Assembly (NCBI GenBank): GCA_019187485.1
Contig: JABAQR010000044.1
Location: 1 to 41,604 of the forward strand
Origin: Lysobacterales bacterium
GTDB taxonomy: Bacteria > Pseudomonadota > Gammaproteobacteria > Xanthomonadales > SZUA-5
DNA length: 41,604 nucleotides
Direction: 5' to 3'
Made by a program: the position numbers and the translations under genes. This document shows positions 1 to 8,087 of the stretch, in pieces (position 1 is the first letter of the stretch; every line of letters begins with the position of its first letter). The notes under the pieces are model-generated. The model worked only from the letters and a program-made list of their open reading frames with translations. It made no database searches and was not told where the DNA came from.

Positions 1-2
1 AG

Positions 3-92
3 ATCAAGGACGCGCTTAACCGACTGGCCAACGCTTCTCATATCGTCGCCGGCTTCTTCCGGCATCCAGACTGCAAATACGCCGCAGTGTAA
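3..92 (+). CDS. C-terminal end of an unidentified protein (partial)
   Basis: An open frame runs in from the window edge for 29 codons and stops at a TAA. It reads IKDALNRLANASHIVAGFF and then a short basic tail ending in KYAAV. The helix-like start and the His/Cys/Lys-containing tail look like the end of a real protein, possibly a transposase, but I cannot place the family. Only the sequence to the left of the window would settle it. Confidence 0.35.
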   Translation: MKDALNRLANASHIVAGFFRHPDCKYAAV

Positions 93-112
93 ACGGTGTG
101 AACGCACTTTAT

Positions 113-370
113 TTACCGCTTAGTAGTGGCAGCGGCGGCGGATGCGTCGTGAAGTGACAGATTGGAAATAATCGCCAGCTTATCGCGCATGTTTGCCGGC
201 GCGTGACTTATCGCTTCCCGACATACGCGCGCCCTCTCGGCCCCGATCATTTCCTCTCGGCGAATGTTTGACTCGGCCAGGTGTTCAGCCAAAGCCAGAT
301 ATCGCGCCACTTCTGGACTTTCCGCGCTCCGCCTCTCAAGGCGGCGAACAAGCGTTTCAACGTCGTGCAT
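113..370 (-). CDS. Small hypothetical protein (85 aa)
   Basis: The predicted protein begins MHDVETLVRRLERRSAESPE and is rich in charged, helix-forming residues up to about residue 70, followed by an Ala/Thr-rich tail (SAAAATTKR). The start was chosen at this ATG because a strong ribosome binding site, GGAGAAGG, lies 4 nt upstream; the frame stays open for another 58 codons upstream, but that part looks non-coding. No signal peptide, membrane segment or known motif is visible. It lies tail to tail with the partial gene at the left edge. The function is unknown. That it is a real gene rests on the ribosome binding site and the amphipathic composition only. Confidence 0.45.
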   Translation of the reverse strand: MHDVETLVRRLERRSAESPEVARYLALAEHLAESNIRREEMIGAERARVCREAISHAPANMRDKLAIISNLSLHDASAAAATTKR

Positions 371-1119
371 GCGGCCTTCTCCGCGTCCTTCAAAGAGGAT
401 CACGGAAGCGCGGTGAAGGTGTCCGCGCTTGTCGCCCCGTCGGGCTATCCGTGACACTTCACGGTACGCGGGCGCATGGCTCCTTTGCAAGCAAGCGGCC
501 AGCCTGCCGGCTCGCGCATAGCCGCACTGTCGCCACACGCGCACTGCGGCTATGCTGTCGGAAGGGGCTGGATGTTCGCGCGGCGCTCATACCGCCGAGG
601 GCGTTTCGGACGTAAGCGGCGGCCGGCCCCGCTCACCAGGTGCAGGCCGGGCGCGGGCACGTCACGGACCCCCTTTTGCCCACCGAAAAGCGGCGCGGCG
701 AAGCCGTGCAAAACTGGCCTAGTTCCCTCGAAAGTTCCTTTCGCGGTTCCTTTAGACGATTCTAATATACGACTTTTGTTCAGGTTTGCCGCGCCGCAGC
801 ACGCATCCCAACCCGTTGTTTGCACTGACTTAAACGTCTTTTAAATGCTCTGCGCGCCTTAACGAAAAATTGCAAATCATGTGTCCCAAAACGCTGTTTT
901 TGCGCAGGTGGCCCATTTCATTTGCGCCGAGCGCGCCCGCCATTTCAGCCGTCCAGACGGTCGCAAGTGCAGCAGCGCACCAGGCCGCAAAGAAGCCGGA
1001 AAGCGCGTCCTGACGCGGTTTCTGCGGTCTGTATTGGTCGCTACTGGCGGGAATTGGTCGTAATTTTTTTGCGCCCCTCGTCAGTTCCCTGATTGGCCCA
1101 TTCCATCTGCGCGCTCACA
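371..1119. other. Gene-poor stretch, about 750 bp
   Basis: Several short open frames occur on both strands, but none has a convincing ribosome binding site or recognisable product. The part from about 700 to 890 is clearly AT-richer than the rest of the window and carries repeated GTTCC-type words (for example 721–753). This could be promoter or remnant DNA. No RNA gene was recognised. Confidence 0.4.
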
Positions 1120-1188
1120 GCAGGCAACGATCATGGCCCCCAAGCGACATTCATCATTGCGGGTGGCCATGCGGGCCATGAGCGTTGC
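1120..1188. repeat. 69-bp palindromic direct repeat, copy 1
   Basis: This 69-bp unit is repeated exactly 145 bp further on. It is itself an imperfect palindrome: the left arm GCAACGATCATGGCCC pairs with the right arm GGGCCATGAGCGTTGC with one mismatch, around a loop of roughly 35 nt. The form is that of a REP/BIME-like unit. It lies downstream of the RND pump gene. Confidence 0.75.
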
Positions 1189-1215
1189 CGTGAATGTCGT
1201 CCGAAGCGCGTTGCT

Positions 1216-1249
1216 CCCTCCCCGATGTCGGGGAGGGCTGGGGAGGGGG
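1216..1249. repeat. CCCTCCCC/GGGGAGGG hairpin between the two 69-bp repeats
   Basis: CCCTCCCC, a 6-nt loop and GGGGAGGG form an 8-bp perfect stem, followed by a second GGGGAGG copy. Similar CTCCCTCCCC…GGGGAGGGCTGGGG elements are common between genes in several proteobacteria. Unlike the tandem-arm elements elsewhere in this window, the pyrimidine arm is 5' here. Confidence 0.6.
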
Positions 1250-1264
1250 TAGGCAAACGCCGCC

Positions 1265-1333
1265 GCAGGCAACGATCATGGCCCCCAAGCGACATTCATC
1301 ATTGCGGGTGGCCATGCGGGCCATGAGCGTTGC
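1265..1333. repeat. 69-bp palindromic direct repeat, copy 2
   Basis: This copy is identical over 69 bp to copy 1, with the same near-palindromic arms. Identity with no visible mismatch implies a recent duplication or gene conversion. Its right end runs into the stem-loop at the pump gene's 3' end. Confidence 0.75.
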
Positions 1334-1359
1334 GCACGGGCCCATGGCCGTTTGCGCAA
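1330..1359 (-). terminator. Stem-loop just after the RND pump gene
   Basis: TTGCGCACGGGCC and GGCCGTTTGCGCAA form an almost perfect inverted repeat one base beyond the pump's TAG stop codon. There is no run of T, so this is either a factor-assisted terminator or an mRNA 3'-end stabiliser, or simply another REP-type palindrome. Confidence 0.45.
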
Positions 1360-1360
1360 C

Positions 1361-4300
1361 CTACGCACCAGACCGTCGCGCCAGCGCCCGCTCCACCAGC
1401 GAATACACGCTCGGCACGACGACCAGCGTGAGTAGCGTCGAACTGATCATGCCGCCGATGACCGCCACCGCGAGCGGGGCATTGACGTCGGCGCCGGCAC
1501 CGACGCCCAGGGCCGCCGGCAGCAGCGCGAGGATCACCGTCAGCGAGGTCATCAGCACCGGGCGCAGGCGCTTGGGGCAGGCCTCGCGGAGCGCTTCGTC
1601 GATCGCTTTGCCCTGCTCGCGCAGCTGGTTCGCGAGGTCAACCAGCAGGATCGAGTTCTTGGCGACCAGGCCCATCAGCAGCACCAGGCCGATCATCGAA
1701 TAGATGTTCAGCGTGTGCCCGGTGACCCACAGCGCGATCAGCCCGCCGATGATCGCGAGCGGCTGGGCGACCATCACGATCAGCGGCTGGATCAGCGAGT
1801 TGAACTGGCTCGCCAGCACGATGTAGACCAGCGCAACCGCAAGGATGAAGGAGAACTGGATGTAGCCCAGGGTCTTCTCGAACTCGCGCGCCTGCGCCAT
1901 CAGCTTGACCTCGATGCCGACCGGCAGCACCTCGGCCGCGACCTCGCGCATCGTCGCGACCGCTTCCGACAGGGTCACGCCGGTCGGTGTCGCATAGAAG
2001 TTCGCCGAGTACTTGAGGTCGTAGCGGTTGATCGCTGCCGGCCCCAGGGTCGCCGTCAGCGTCGCCACGGTGTCCAGGCGCACCATCGCGCCGCTGCTCG
2101 CGCGCAGGTAGATGCGCTTGAGGTCCTGGGCGCTCTCGATCTGGCCCGGCGCGGCCTTGACGCGGATGTCGTAGCGTTCACCATCGCCGGGATCGTCCGA
2201 GTACTTGGCGACATCGAGGCCGCCGGCGAGCACGTTCAGCGCGCTCGCGATGTCGACGCTGCCGAGGCCCGCCGCGGCCGCGCGCGTGCGGTCGACCGAC
2301 AATCGCAGCGTCGGCAGGTCGAGGTTGAGGTCGAGGTCGACGCGGCCGAGTTCCGGGCGCTCGGCGAGCCTGGCGAACAAGGCCTGCGCGGCGCGCGCGA
2401 CCTCGTTGAGGTCCGGTCCGCTGACGTTGAACTGCAGCGGCTCGCCGCGGTTGTTGCCGCCGCCGACAGTCGGCGGCGGCGACACGAAGGCCTTGATCCC
2501 GGGGATCGCGGCGAGGCGCCCGCGCAGGTCTTCGATCACCTCGGACTGGCTGCGCGCACGTTCGCTGCGCGGGTGCATGGTCACCGACGCGATGCCGCGG
2601 TTGACCTGGCCGAGGTCGCCGAGGCCGATCGCGGTGAACATGCGCGCCACCTCCGGCGTGTCCTGGAGCGCCTGCTCGATCGCGCGCAGCGCCTCGTCGG
2701 TCTGCGTGATCGAGGAACCGAGCGGGGTGCGGAAGCTGACCACGAAGCGACCGTCGTCGGGTTGCGGCGAGAACTCGCCGCCGAGGCGACCGACCACCAG
2801 CGCGGAGGCCGCGACCACCGCGAGACCGATCGCAACCACCTTCCAGCGGTGCGCCAGCGCCCAGTCGACCAGCGCCGCATAGACCGCGTCCATGCGCGCG
2901 AAAAAGGCCATCACCGGCCCGCTGATGCGCCCGTGGTGCTCGCCAACGGTGAGGAAGCGCGAGCACAGCATCGGCGTCAGCGTCAGCGAGACCAGCAGCG
3001 AGACGACCACGCCGACCGTCACCACCACCGCGAAGGACTCGAAGAAGCGGCCGATGATGCCGCCGAGGAAGATCACCGCCGCGAAGATGCTGACCAGCGT
3101 CAGCGAGGCCGCGGTGACCGCGAACACGACTTCGTTGGATCCGCGGATGGCCGCGACGGTGCGTGCGGCGGCTGAACTGCGCGGCGAAGTGGCCTCTGGA
3201 ATGCGGGGCTGAGGACTGGGGGCTGGGGCGTGTGCGCGGGAGAACGGGGTGTCCCCGGGCGGTGCTGCATGCGCTCCCTGCGCGGACTGCGGGCTCGCAC
3301 GGGATTCCGCTCCTGCGCCGCAGCCCCCAGCCCCCAGCCCCGCCTCTGCTTCTTCCCCTTCCCTTCCCACGTCCCGATCAAACTCCAGGTGCCGGTGCAC
3401 GTTTTCCAGCACCACGATCGCGTCGTCGACGACCACGCCGATCAGCAGCAGCAGCGCCAGCAGGGTCATGGTGTTGAAGGTGTAGCCGGCGAAGTACATG
3501 ACCGCGACGGCGCCGAGCAGCGACACCGGGATCGCCAGCGAGATGATCAGCGTCGAGCGCAGGCTTTGCAGGAACAGCCAGACCACCAGCGCCGCGAGGA
3601 TCGTGCCCTCGATCAGATGATCCTGCAGCGAGGCGACGATCTCGCGGATCGGCTGCGAGGAGTCGACCACGACTTCGAGCGTCATTCCCGCCGGTAGTTG
3701 TGGGCGGATATCGCGCTCCAGGCGCGCGAGCACATCGTCGACGATCGCCACGGTGTTGCCATTGGACACCTTGACGATGCCGATGCCGATCGCCGGCTCG
3801 CCGTTGACGCGCGCCACCTGGCGGAAGTCGGCGAGGTCGTCGTGGATGGTCGCGATGTCCTTCAGGCGCACCGGCAGCGGATCGGCGTAGCGCACCACGA
3901 GTTCGCCGAGCGCCTCCGGCTGGTGGTACTCGAGGTCGAGTTCCAGCAACTGCTCGGTGCGCTCGCCGACCACGAAACCGCCCGGCAGCGACAGGTGCTC
4001 GCGCGCGAAGGCCGTACGCAGATCGCGCGCGTCGACCTTGAAGGCGGCCATGCGTTCGAGGTCGAGGTCGACGCGGATGCTGCGGTCGCGACGCCCACCG
4101 AGCAGCACCTGGCCGACCCCGTCGATGGTCTCCAGGCGCTTCTTGATGGTGTTGCGCGCGTACTGATTCAGTTGCGCGATGGTGCGGTCGCCCTGCAAGG
4201 CCAGCCACAGCACCGGATCGGCGCCGAACTCGACCTTGGCCACCACCGGCGGGTCGGCGTCGTCCGGCAACTGCCGCAGCACCGTGTTGACCTTGGCCTG

Positions 4301-4624
4301 GACCTCGTTGAAGGCAACGTCGATGTTCTTGGACAGGTCGAACTGCATCACCACCTGGGACACGCCGGGCTGGCTGGTCGAGGCGACGAAATCGATGCCG
4401 GGGATCGCGTTGACCGCGCTCTCGATCACTCCGGTGACGCTGGTGTCGACGATCTCCGGATTCGCCCCGGGCAGCACCGTCACCACCGAGACCAGCGGGA
4501 ATTCGACCTGCGGATAGCGGTCGACGCCGATGCGCTGGTAACCGATCAGGCCGAACAGCACCAGCACGATGCTGAGCATCGCGGCGAAGACGTGACGGCG
4601 GATCGAGAGCGTGGGGAGGGACAC
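1361..4624 (-). CDS. RND (HAE1-type) multidrug efflux transporter, inner-membrane pump
   Basis: This is a proton-driven inner-membrane pump of the AcrB/MdtC type that exports drugs or lipophilic compounds together with a periplasmic fusion protein and an outer-membrane channel. The N-terminus (SLPTLSIRRHVFAAMLSIVLV) is a typical first membrane segment. The proton-relay motif VVVDDAIVVLENV lies in TM4, and the TM10 lysine is kept in GLVAKNSILLVDL. The start chosen is a GTG (VSLPTLSIRR); upstream codons fall in a heptamer repeat. At 1087 aa it is about 50 residues longer than usual. The excess is a Gly/Ala/Pro/Ser-rich insert of roughly 65 residues in the cytoplasmic loop after TM4, encoded by a hairpin element. 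It lies downstream of the fusion-protein gene, with no channel gene nearby. Confidence 0.93.
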   Translation of the reverse strand: MSLPTLSIRRHVFAAMLSIVLVLFGLIGYQRIGVDRYPQVEFPLVSVVTVLPGANPEIVDTSVTGVIESAVNAIPGIDFVASTSQPGVSQVVMQFDLSKNIDVAFNEVQAKVNTVLRQLPDDADPPVVAKVEFGADPVLWLALQGDRTIAQLNQYARNTIKKRLETIDGVGQVLLGGRRDRSIRVDLDLERMAAFKVDARDLRTAFAREHLSLPGGFVVGERTEQLLELDLEYHQPEALGELVVRYADPLPVRLKDIATIHDDLADFRQVARVNGEPAIGIGIVKVSNGNTVAIVDDVLARLERDIRPQLPAGMTLEVVVDSSQPIREIVASLQDHLIEGTILAALVVWLFLQSLRSTLIISLAIPVSLLGAVAVMYFAGYTFNTMTLLALLLLIGVVVDDAIVVLENVHRHLEFDRDVGREGEEAEAGLGAGGCGAGAESRASPQSAQGAHAAPPGDTPFSRAHAPAPSPQPRIPEATSPRSSAAARTVAAIRGSNEVVFAVTAASLTLVSIFAAVIFLGGIIGRFFESFAVVVTVGVVVSLLVSLTLTPMLCSRFLTVGEHHGRISGPVMAFFARMDAVYAALVDWALAHRWKVVAIGLAVVAASALVVGRLGGEFSPQPDDGRFVVSFRTPLGSSITQTDEALRAIEQALQDTPEVARMFTAIGLGDLGQVNRGIASVTMHPRSERARSQSEVIEDLRGRLAAIPGIKAFVSPPPTVGGGNNRGEPLQFNVSGPDLNEVARAAQALFARLAERPELGRVDLDLNLDLPTLRLSVDRTRAAAAGLGSVDIASALNVLAGGLDVAKYSDDPGDGERYDIRVKAAPGQIESAQDLKRIYLRASSGAMVRLDTVATLTATLGPAAINRYDLKYSANFYATPTGVTLSEAVATMREVAAEVLPVGIEVKLMAQAREFEKTLGYIQFSFILAVALVYIVLASQFNSLIQPLIVMVAQPLAIIGGLIALWVTGHTLNIYSMIGLVLLMGLVAKNSILLVDLANQLREQGKAIDEALREACPKRLRPVLMTSLTVILALLPAALGVGAGADVNAPLAVAVIGGMISSTLLTLVVVPSVYSLVERALARRSGA
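3203..3343. repeat. Tandem-heptamer hairpin element inside the RND gene (GGGGCTG family)
   Basis: The left arm (about 3203–3229) is made of GGGGCTG/AGGACTG-type heptamers. The right arm (about 3321–3343) is the inverted complement, CAGCCCCCAGCCCCCAGCCC and onward. The loop is roughly 90 nt. The element keeps the pump gene's frame open and encodes the low-complexity insert, including a PAPSP stretch. The same arm family occurs inside hisH. Confidence 0.85.
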
Positions 4625-4631
4625 TTCGGAG

Positions 4632-4941
4632 CGGTGAGTCGAGAGCAGTGAGTAGTGAGTAGTGAGTGGTGAGTGGTGAGTGGTGAGTAAGAGCCAGTGT
4701 TTGCTGTGGGGCAGCCAGGAGACGGTGTCAAAGGAGCTTCGTGAGTTGCAGCTTTCCGACCGCCTGCCCGTGCGGCACACGGAGATCCTCGGGAGCCGGC
4801 GATCGGAAACCGGCCTGAGGGCCCACGCAATTCATCGGCCCAATGGCTTGCATCGCACCTCGCACCTCGCAGCGAGCAGCGAGCAGCGAGCAGAAAACAC
4901 CGGCTTCTACTCACTACTCACCACTCACTACTCACTGCTCC
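4632..4941. repeat. Tandem-heptamer hairpin element between RND and fusion-protein genes (GTGAGTA family)
   Basis: The left arm (about 4632–4690) consists of GTGAGTA/GTGAGTG heptamers with period 7. The right arm (about 4907–4940) is its inverted complement (ACTCACTACTCACCACTCAC and onward). The unique loop is about 215 nt and contains a further short array of CAGCGAG repeats at about 4870–4893. The left end lies 8 nt from the pump's GTG start, and the right arm contains the fusion protein's TGA stop. Confidence 0.88.
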
Positions 4942-6122
4942 TTCCGCACCTCCACCTTCGCGCCATCGGTCAGGAAGCCCGCGCCCTTGACCGCCACCTG
5001 CTGGGCCGCGTCGAGGCCGGCGAGGATCTCGACGTAGCTGGCGTTGCGCGCGCCGACTTGTACCGGCGCGGCCCGCACGATATCGCCGGCGAGCACGTAG
5101 ACCACCTGCCCGGCCGGGCGGATCACCAGCGACTCCACCGGTACCGTCAGTGCATCACTGCGGGCGGCGATCACCACTTCGCCCACCACGCTGGCGCCCG
5201 GCTTCCAGCCGCCGGGGTTGGCGAAGGCGACGATCGCCTCGATCGCGCGGTTGTCGCGGCCGACGATCGGCCGCAACTCGTTGACCTCGCCCGCGACCAC
5301 CTGCTGCGGCTGTTCGGGCAGCATCAGGCGCACTTTCTGGCCGACCTGGATGCGGCCCAGGAAGGTCTCCGGAAAGGGCAGCACCGCACGCAGCGCCGAG
5401 GCGGCGGCGAGTTCGATCACCGGATCGCCGACGCGCACGAGGTCGCCGACCGCGACCCGCCGCTGCTGCACGACGCCCGCGATCGGCGCGACGATCGCGG
5501 TCATGCGCTGCGCCCAGCGCGCCTGCTCGAGCGCGACGCGCGCCTCACGCACCTGCGCGGCGGCAGCCTCCGCCGCGGCGCGCGCGTCGTCGAGTGCACC
5601 CTGCGCGACCGCACCGCTGCTGCGCAGATCGGACAAGCGTGCATATTGCTTGTCGGCATTCTCCTGCTGCACCTGGGCACGCTTGAGCGTCGCCTGCGCG
5701 GACTTGAGTCCGAGTCCCTGGACCTCGTCGTCCAGGCGTGCGAGCACCTGGCCCACTCGCACCTCGCTGCCGGCGTCGACCAACAGTTGGATCACGCGAC
5801 CGGTGGTTTCCGACTTGACCAGTGGCAGCTCCGGGCTGGTGAGCACCCCGACGCTGCGTTCGATGTCGGCCACCTCGCGCAGCATCGGGACGGAGACGGT
5901 GATCGGCATGCCGCGTGCGGTGGGCTTGGCTTCCTCCTTACCACAGGCCGCGAGGGCCAGGGCGAGAAAGACGAGGACACGAGGGCGCGGGGGCACGAGG
6001 GCACACCAGTGGGAAAGAGCAGGGCCTCGCGTGGACCCGGAATCCGTACCGGCGATCGCGTGCACCCGGGGGCGCTTCCACATGCCCTCGCGCCCTTGCG
6101 CCCTCGTGCCCTCCAACTTCAT
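4932..6122 (-). CDS. RND efflux periplasmic adaptor (membrane fusion protein), lipoprotein
   Basis: This AcrA-like adaptor links the RND pump to an outer-membrane channel. After the signal region come a lipoyl/barrel-sandwich half (SETTGRVIQLLVDAGSEVRV), an α-helical hairpin rich in Ala/Gln/Arg, the second lipoyl half (IVAPIAGVVQQRRVAVGDLV), and β-barrel and membrane-proximal domains. The lipobox is LALAAC followed by GKEE. The start is fixed by an ATGA overlap with the tetR stop and the upstream GGAAAGGA. It lies unusually far, over 50 codons, from the lipobox, because a hairpin element is inserted after codon 3. Without it the N-terminus would read MKL-RVLVFLALALAAC, an ordinary lipoprotein signal. 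A GTG closer to the lipobox could be used instead. The stop codon lies in the next repeat. Confidence 0.9.
   Translation of the reverse strand: MKLEGTRAQGREGMWKRPRVHAIAGTDSGSTRGPALSHWCALVPPRPRVLVFLALALAACGKEEAKPTARGMPITVSVPMLREVADIERSVGVLTSPELPLVKSETTGRVIQLLVDAGSEVRVGQVLARLDDEVQGLGLKSAQATLKRAQVQQENADKQYARLSDLRSSGAVAQGALDDARAAAEAAAAQVREARVALEQARWAQRMTAIVAPIAGVVQQRRVAVGDLVRVGDPVIELAAASALRAVLPFPETFLGRIQVGQKVRLMLPEQPQQVVAGEVNELRPIVGRDNRAIEAIVAFANPGGWKPGASVVGEVVIAARSDALTVPVESLVIRPAGQVVYVLAGDIVRAAPVQVGARNASYVEILAGLDAAQQVAVKGAGFLTDGAKVEVRKEQ
5972..6114. repeat. Tandem-repeat hairpin element in the fusion-protein signal region (GAGGGCAC family)
   Basis: The left arm (about 5972–6004) is built of GAGGGCAC/GAGGGCGC-type 8-mers. 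The right arm (about 6084–6114) is the inverted complement (CCCTCGCGCCCTTGCGCCCT and onward). The loop is about 80 nt. The element is free of stop codons in the fusion-protein frame and separates codons MKL from the hydrophobic signal core. Confidence 0.85.
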
Positions 6123-6751
6123 GTCCTTTCCCCCCGTCGCACCAACGCTCCATTCAGCACCAGATCCGAGAGGCGCCGGGCCAGTTCATCCTGATCGGCC
6201 GCAAAAGCCAGCTGCGGGATCGCGCGCAGCGTGGGCGTCGCAAGGAAGCTGAACACATCGACCGAAACCAGAGTCAGCGCCACCACCGCCGGATCGACAT
6301 CGGCGCGCAACTGCCCGGCTCGTTGACCGGCTTCGACCAGCTCGAACAAGTGGCGCTGGCTTTCGGCGAAAACCTCGTGCGCCAACTCCGGTCGCGACAC
6401 ACCCTGTCCGAACAACTCACGCAACAGCAGTCGCGTGGGTGCCTCACGCTCGCGCAGGCGCCGTGAGTGCCAGCCGACGAAGGTGCGCACGCGACTGGCA
6501 AGTTCCGGCTCGTCGCGATTCAGCTGCGCCAGCCGGGTCGCGAAATCCGCCACCGCGTGTTTCAGCACCGCGGCGTACAGCGCGTCCTTGCTGGCGTAGT
6601 GATGAAAGATGTTGGCCTTGCTGACCTGTGCGTCGGCGGCCAGATCGGTCATCGACACGCCATCGTACCCATGCGCCGCGAACAACCGCAGGCCGGCATC
6701 GAGAATGCGCTGGTTGGCACTGCGTTCGTCGGACTCGCTCATCCCGTTCAT
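6119..6751 (-). CDS. TetR/AcrR-family transcriptional regulator
   Basis: This 210-aa repressor has an N-terminal helix-turn-helix typical of TetR: ILDAGLRLFAAHGYDGVSM, then TDLAADAQVSKANIFHHYAS. The C-terminal half is an all-helical ligand-binding and dimerisation domain. The stop TGA overlaps the ATG of the adaptor gene (ATGA), so the two are co-transcribed and translationally coupled, and it probably represses its own pump operon. A second possible start, MSESDE, lies three codons in. A 22-bp GGTCGG-rich palindrome lies 5 bp upstream of the start, fitting autorepression. The inducing ligand cannot be read from sequence. Confidence 0.92.
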   Translation of the reverse strand: MNGMSESDERSANQRILDAGLRLFAAHGYDGVSMTDLAADAQVSKANIFHHYASKDALYAAVLKHAVADFATRLAQLNRDEPELASRVRTFVGWHSRRLREREAPTRLLLRELFGQGVSRPELAHEVFAESQRHLFELVEAGQRAGQLRADVDPAVVALTLVSVDVFSFLATPTLRAIPQLAFAADQDELARRLSDLVLNGALVRRGERT

Positions 6752-6756
6752 GGTAC

Positions 6757-6778
6757 TGACCGAATGGTCGGTCGGTCA
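6757..6778. promoter_or_regulatory. Probable TetR-family operator
   Basis: TGACCGAATGGTCGGTCGGT and two further bases form a dyad with TGACCG at one end and CGGTCA at the other, and contain tandem GGTCGGTCGGTC words. It sits directly upstream of the regulator's start codon, the usual place for an autoregulated TetR operator. The binding itself is inferred. Confidence 0.65.
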
Positions 6779-6981
6779 ACCAGAATCGTTGTGCGCTGAT
6801 CGGACCACGAGCGATGCGCCGAGCGAACCCTCGCGAGCGCAAGCCGCGGCTCGCCCTGCGCGCACGATCTGCAGTCCTGCCGACGGCCACCCGCATGCGG
6901 GTGCTTCGATGTCGCTCCGCATCCCCTGCCAGGTTTTCCCGCACCCGCGCCATAATCCCGCACGTTGCCGGAGCCACAGCC

Positions 6982-7485
6982 ATGCTCACCAAGCTCCTGA
7001 TCGCCGCACTCACGCTCGCCGCGCTGGTGGTGATCGGCCTGCTGTGGCGGCTGCTGCAACTGCGCCGTCGTCAGGATTGCTTGCGCAGCTTCATGGACAG
7101 CGCCGACGCGCTCGAGCGCGAGTTGCACGCCTGCCGCGAACGCATGCAGAACATGCATCGCTGGGTGTCCACGCTGCCGTCGACTCTGACCAGCGAAGCA
7201 CTGGCCTCGCTGAATCTGGATCCGCTGGTGCAGAAGGCGCTGCGCGATCTGCTCCAGCAGCGTCTGTGGTTGCGCGACCAGGGTGGCGCCGCGCCACTGG
7301 CGCAACTGCGACGCAAGCGCGCCGACATCGAGCGCTCGCGGCAGACGCTGGCCGAGCATATGGGCAAGCTCGAGTCCGCCGGGGAGGCGCTCGCCGCGGC
7401 ATCCTCGGAATCGCACCCGGTGTCGGCGCTGATCGCCAGCGCCTATGGCATCGGCGGCGATCCCAGGCCGCCGACACTGCATTGA
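6982..7485 (+). CDS. Membrane-anchored coiled-coil protein of unknown function
   Basis: This 167-aa protein has one N-terminal membrane segment (LLIAALTLAALVVIGLLWRLL), followed by a basic stop (RRRQD) and a long helical, probably coiled-coil cytoplasmic region rich in Leu, Arg, Glu and Gln. I do not recognise a family. The stop TGA overlaps the TTG taken as the start of the Maf-like gene, which suggests a shared transcript. A weak CATAAT −10-like box lies at about 6951. The start is the ATG that places the membrane segment at residues 5–25. Confidence 0.7.
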   Translation: MLTKLLIAALTLAALVVIGLLWRLLQLRRRQDCLRSFMDSADALERELHACRERMQNMHRWVSTLPSTLTSEALASLNLDPLVQKALRDLLQQRLWLRDQGGAAPLAQLRRKRADIERSRQTLAEHMGKLESAGEALAAASSESHPVSALIASAYGIGGDPRPPTLH

Positions 7486-8069
7486 GCGCGCCACGCCGGA
7501 TCGTGCTGGCATCGGGATCGCGTCATCGCCGCGAGCAACTGAGGCGACTCGGTCTCGCGGTCGAATGCATCGCGCCCGATATCGACGAGTGTGCCCTCCC
7601 CGGCGAAGCGCCGCAGGAACTTGCGTTGCGCCTCGCGCAGGCCAAGGCCGCGGCGGTCGCGGCGCGCGCGCCGGGCGCGCTGCTGATCGGCTCCGACCAG
7701 GTCGCCGAACTCGACGGGCGGGTGCATGGCAAGCCGGGCGACGCACGCATCCAAGCCGTGCAGTTGCAGGCCGCCAGCGGCCACGAGTATCGCTTCCACA
7801 CCGCGCTGTGCGTGCTCGATGCCGCATCCGGTCGTCGACATACGCACGTAGATCTCACGCGCTGCCGGCTACGATCACTGGACGCGGTCGCCATTGCCCG
7901 CTACGTCGCCGCCGAACCAGCTTTCGACTGCGCCGGCGGTTTCAGGGTCGAAGGTCGTGGCATCGCACTGTTCGAAGGCATCCACAGCGAGGATCCGAGC
8001 GCTCTGATCGGTTTGCCGCTGATCGCGCTGTGCCGGATGCTCGGCGAATTCGGTGTGGCCATACCCTGA
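7482..8069 (+). CDS. Maf/YceF-family nucleotide pyrophosphatase
   Basis: Maf proteins hydrolyse modified or non-canonical nucleoside triphosphates; the YceF branch acts on 7-methyl-GTP. The N-terminal RIVLASGSRHRREQLRRLG matches the family loop (LASxSxxRxxLL). Also visible are DIDE, the RLAQAKA helix, and IGSDQVAELDG with GKPG, where the Asp is the expected catalytic base. The start is inferred to be a TTG overlapping the previous stop, which gives MSAPRRIVLASGS and 195 aa, the normal family length; the first in-frame alternative, a GTG inside the motif, would truncate it. The exact substrate is inferred from similarity to YceF. Confidence 0.88.
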   Translation: MSAPRRIVLASGSRHRREQLRRLGLAVECIAPDIDECALPGEAPQELALRLAQAKAAAVAARAPGALLIGSDQVAELDGRVHGKPGDARIQAVQLQAASGHEYRFHTALCVLDAASGRRHTHVDLTRCRLRSLDAVAIARYVAAEPAFDCAGGFRVEGRGIALFEGIHSEDPSALIGLPLIALCRMLGEFGVAIP

Positions 8070-8087
8070 AGCCAAGGAGCCCCGACG

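Noticed and set aside
1715..3175. Long + strand open frame (486 codons) opposite the RND gene; similar long frames opposite other genes (for example 22270–25923 −, 29639–31396 −, 31481–33748 −, 36316–38901 +, 13290–14885 −)
   Set aside because: They run antisense to, or in another frame of, clearly recognisable genes, have Arg/Asp/His/Gln- or Ala/Arg/Pro-rich shadow composition, and no family motifs. High GC at third positions removes stop codons in these frames.
4632..4941. CRISPR-like array
   Set aside because: The repeat period is 7 nt with no spacers; there are no cas genes nearby.
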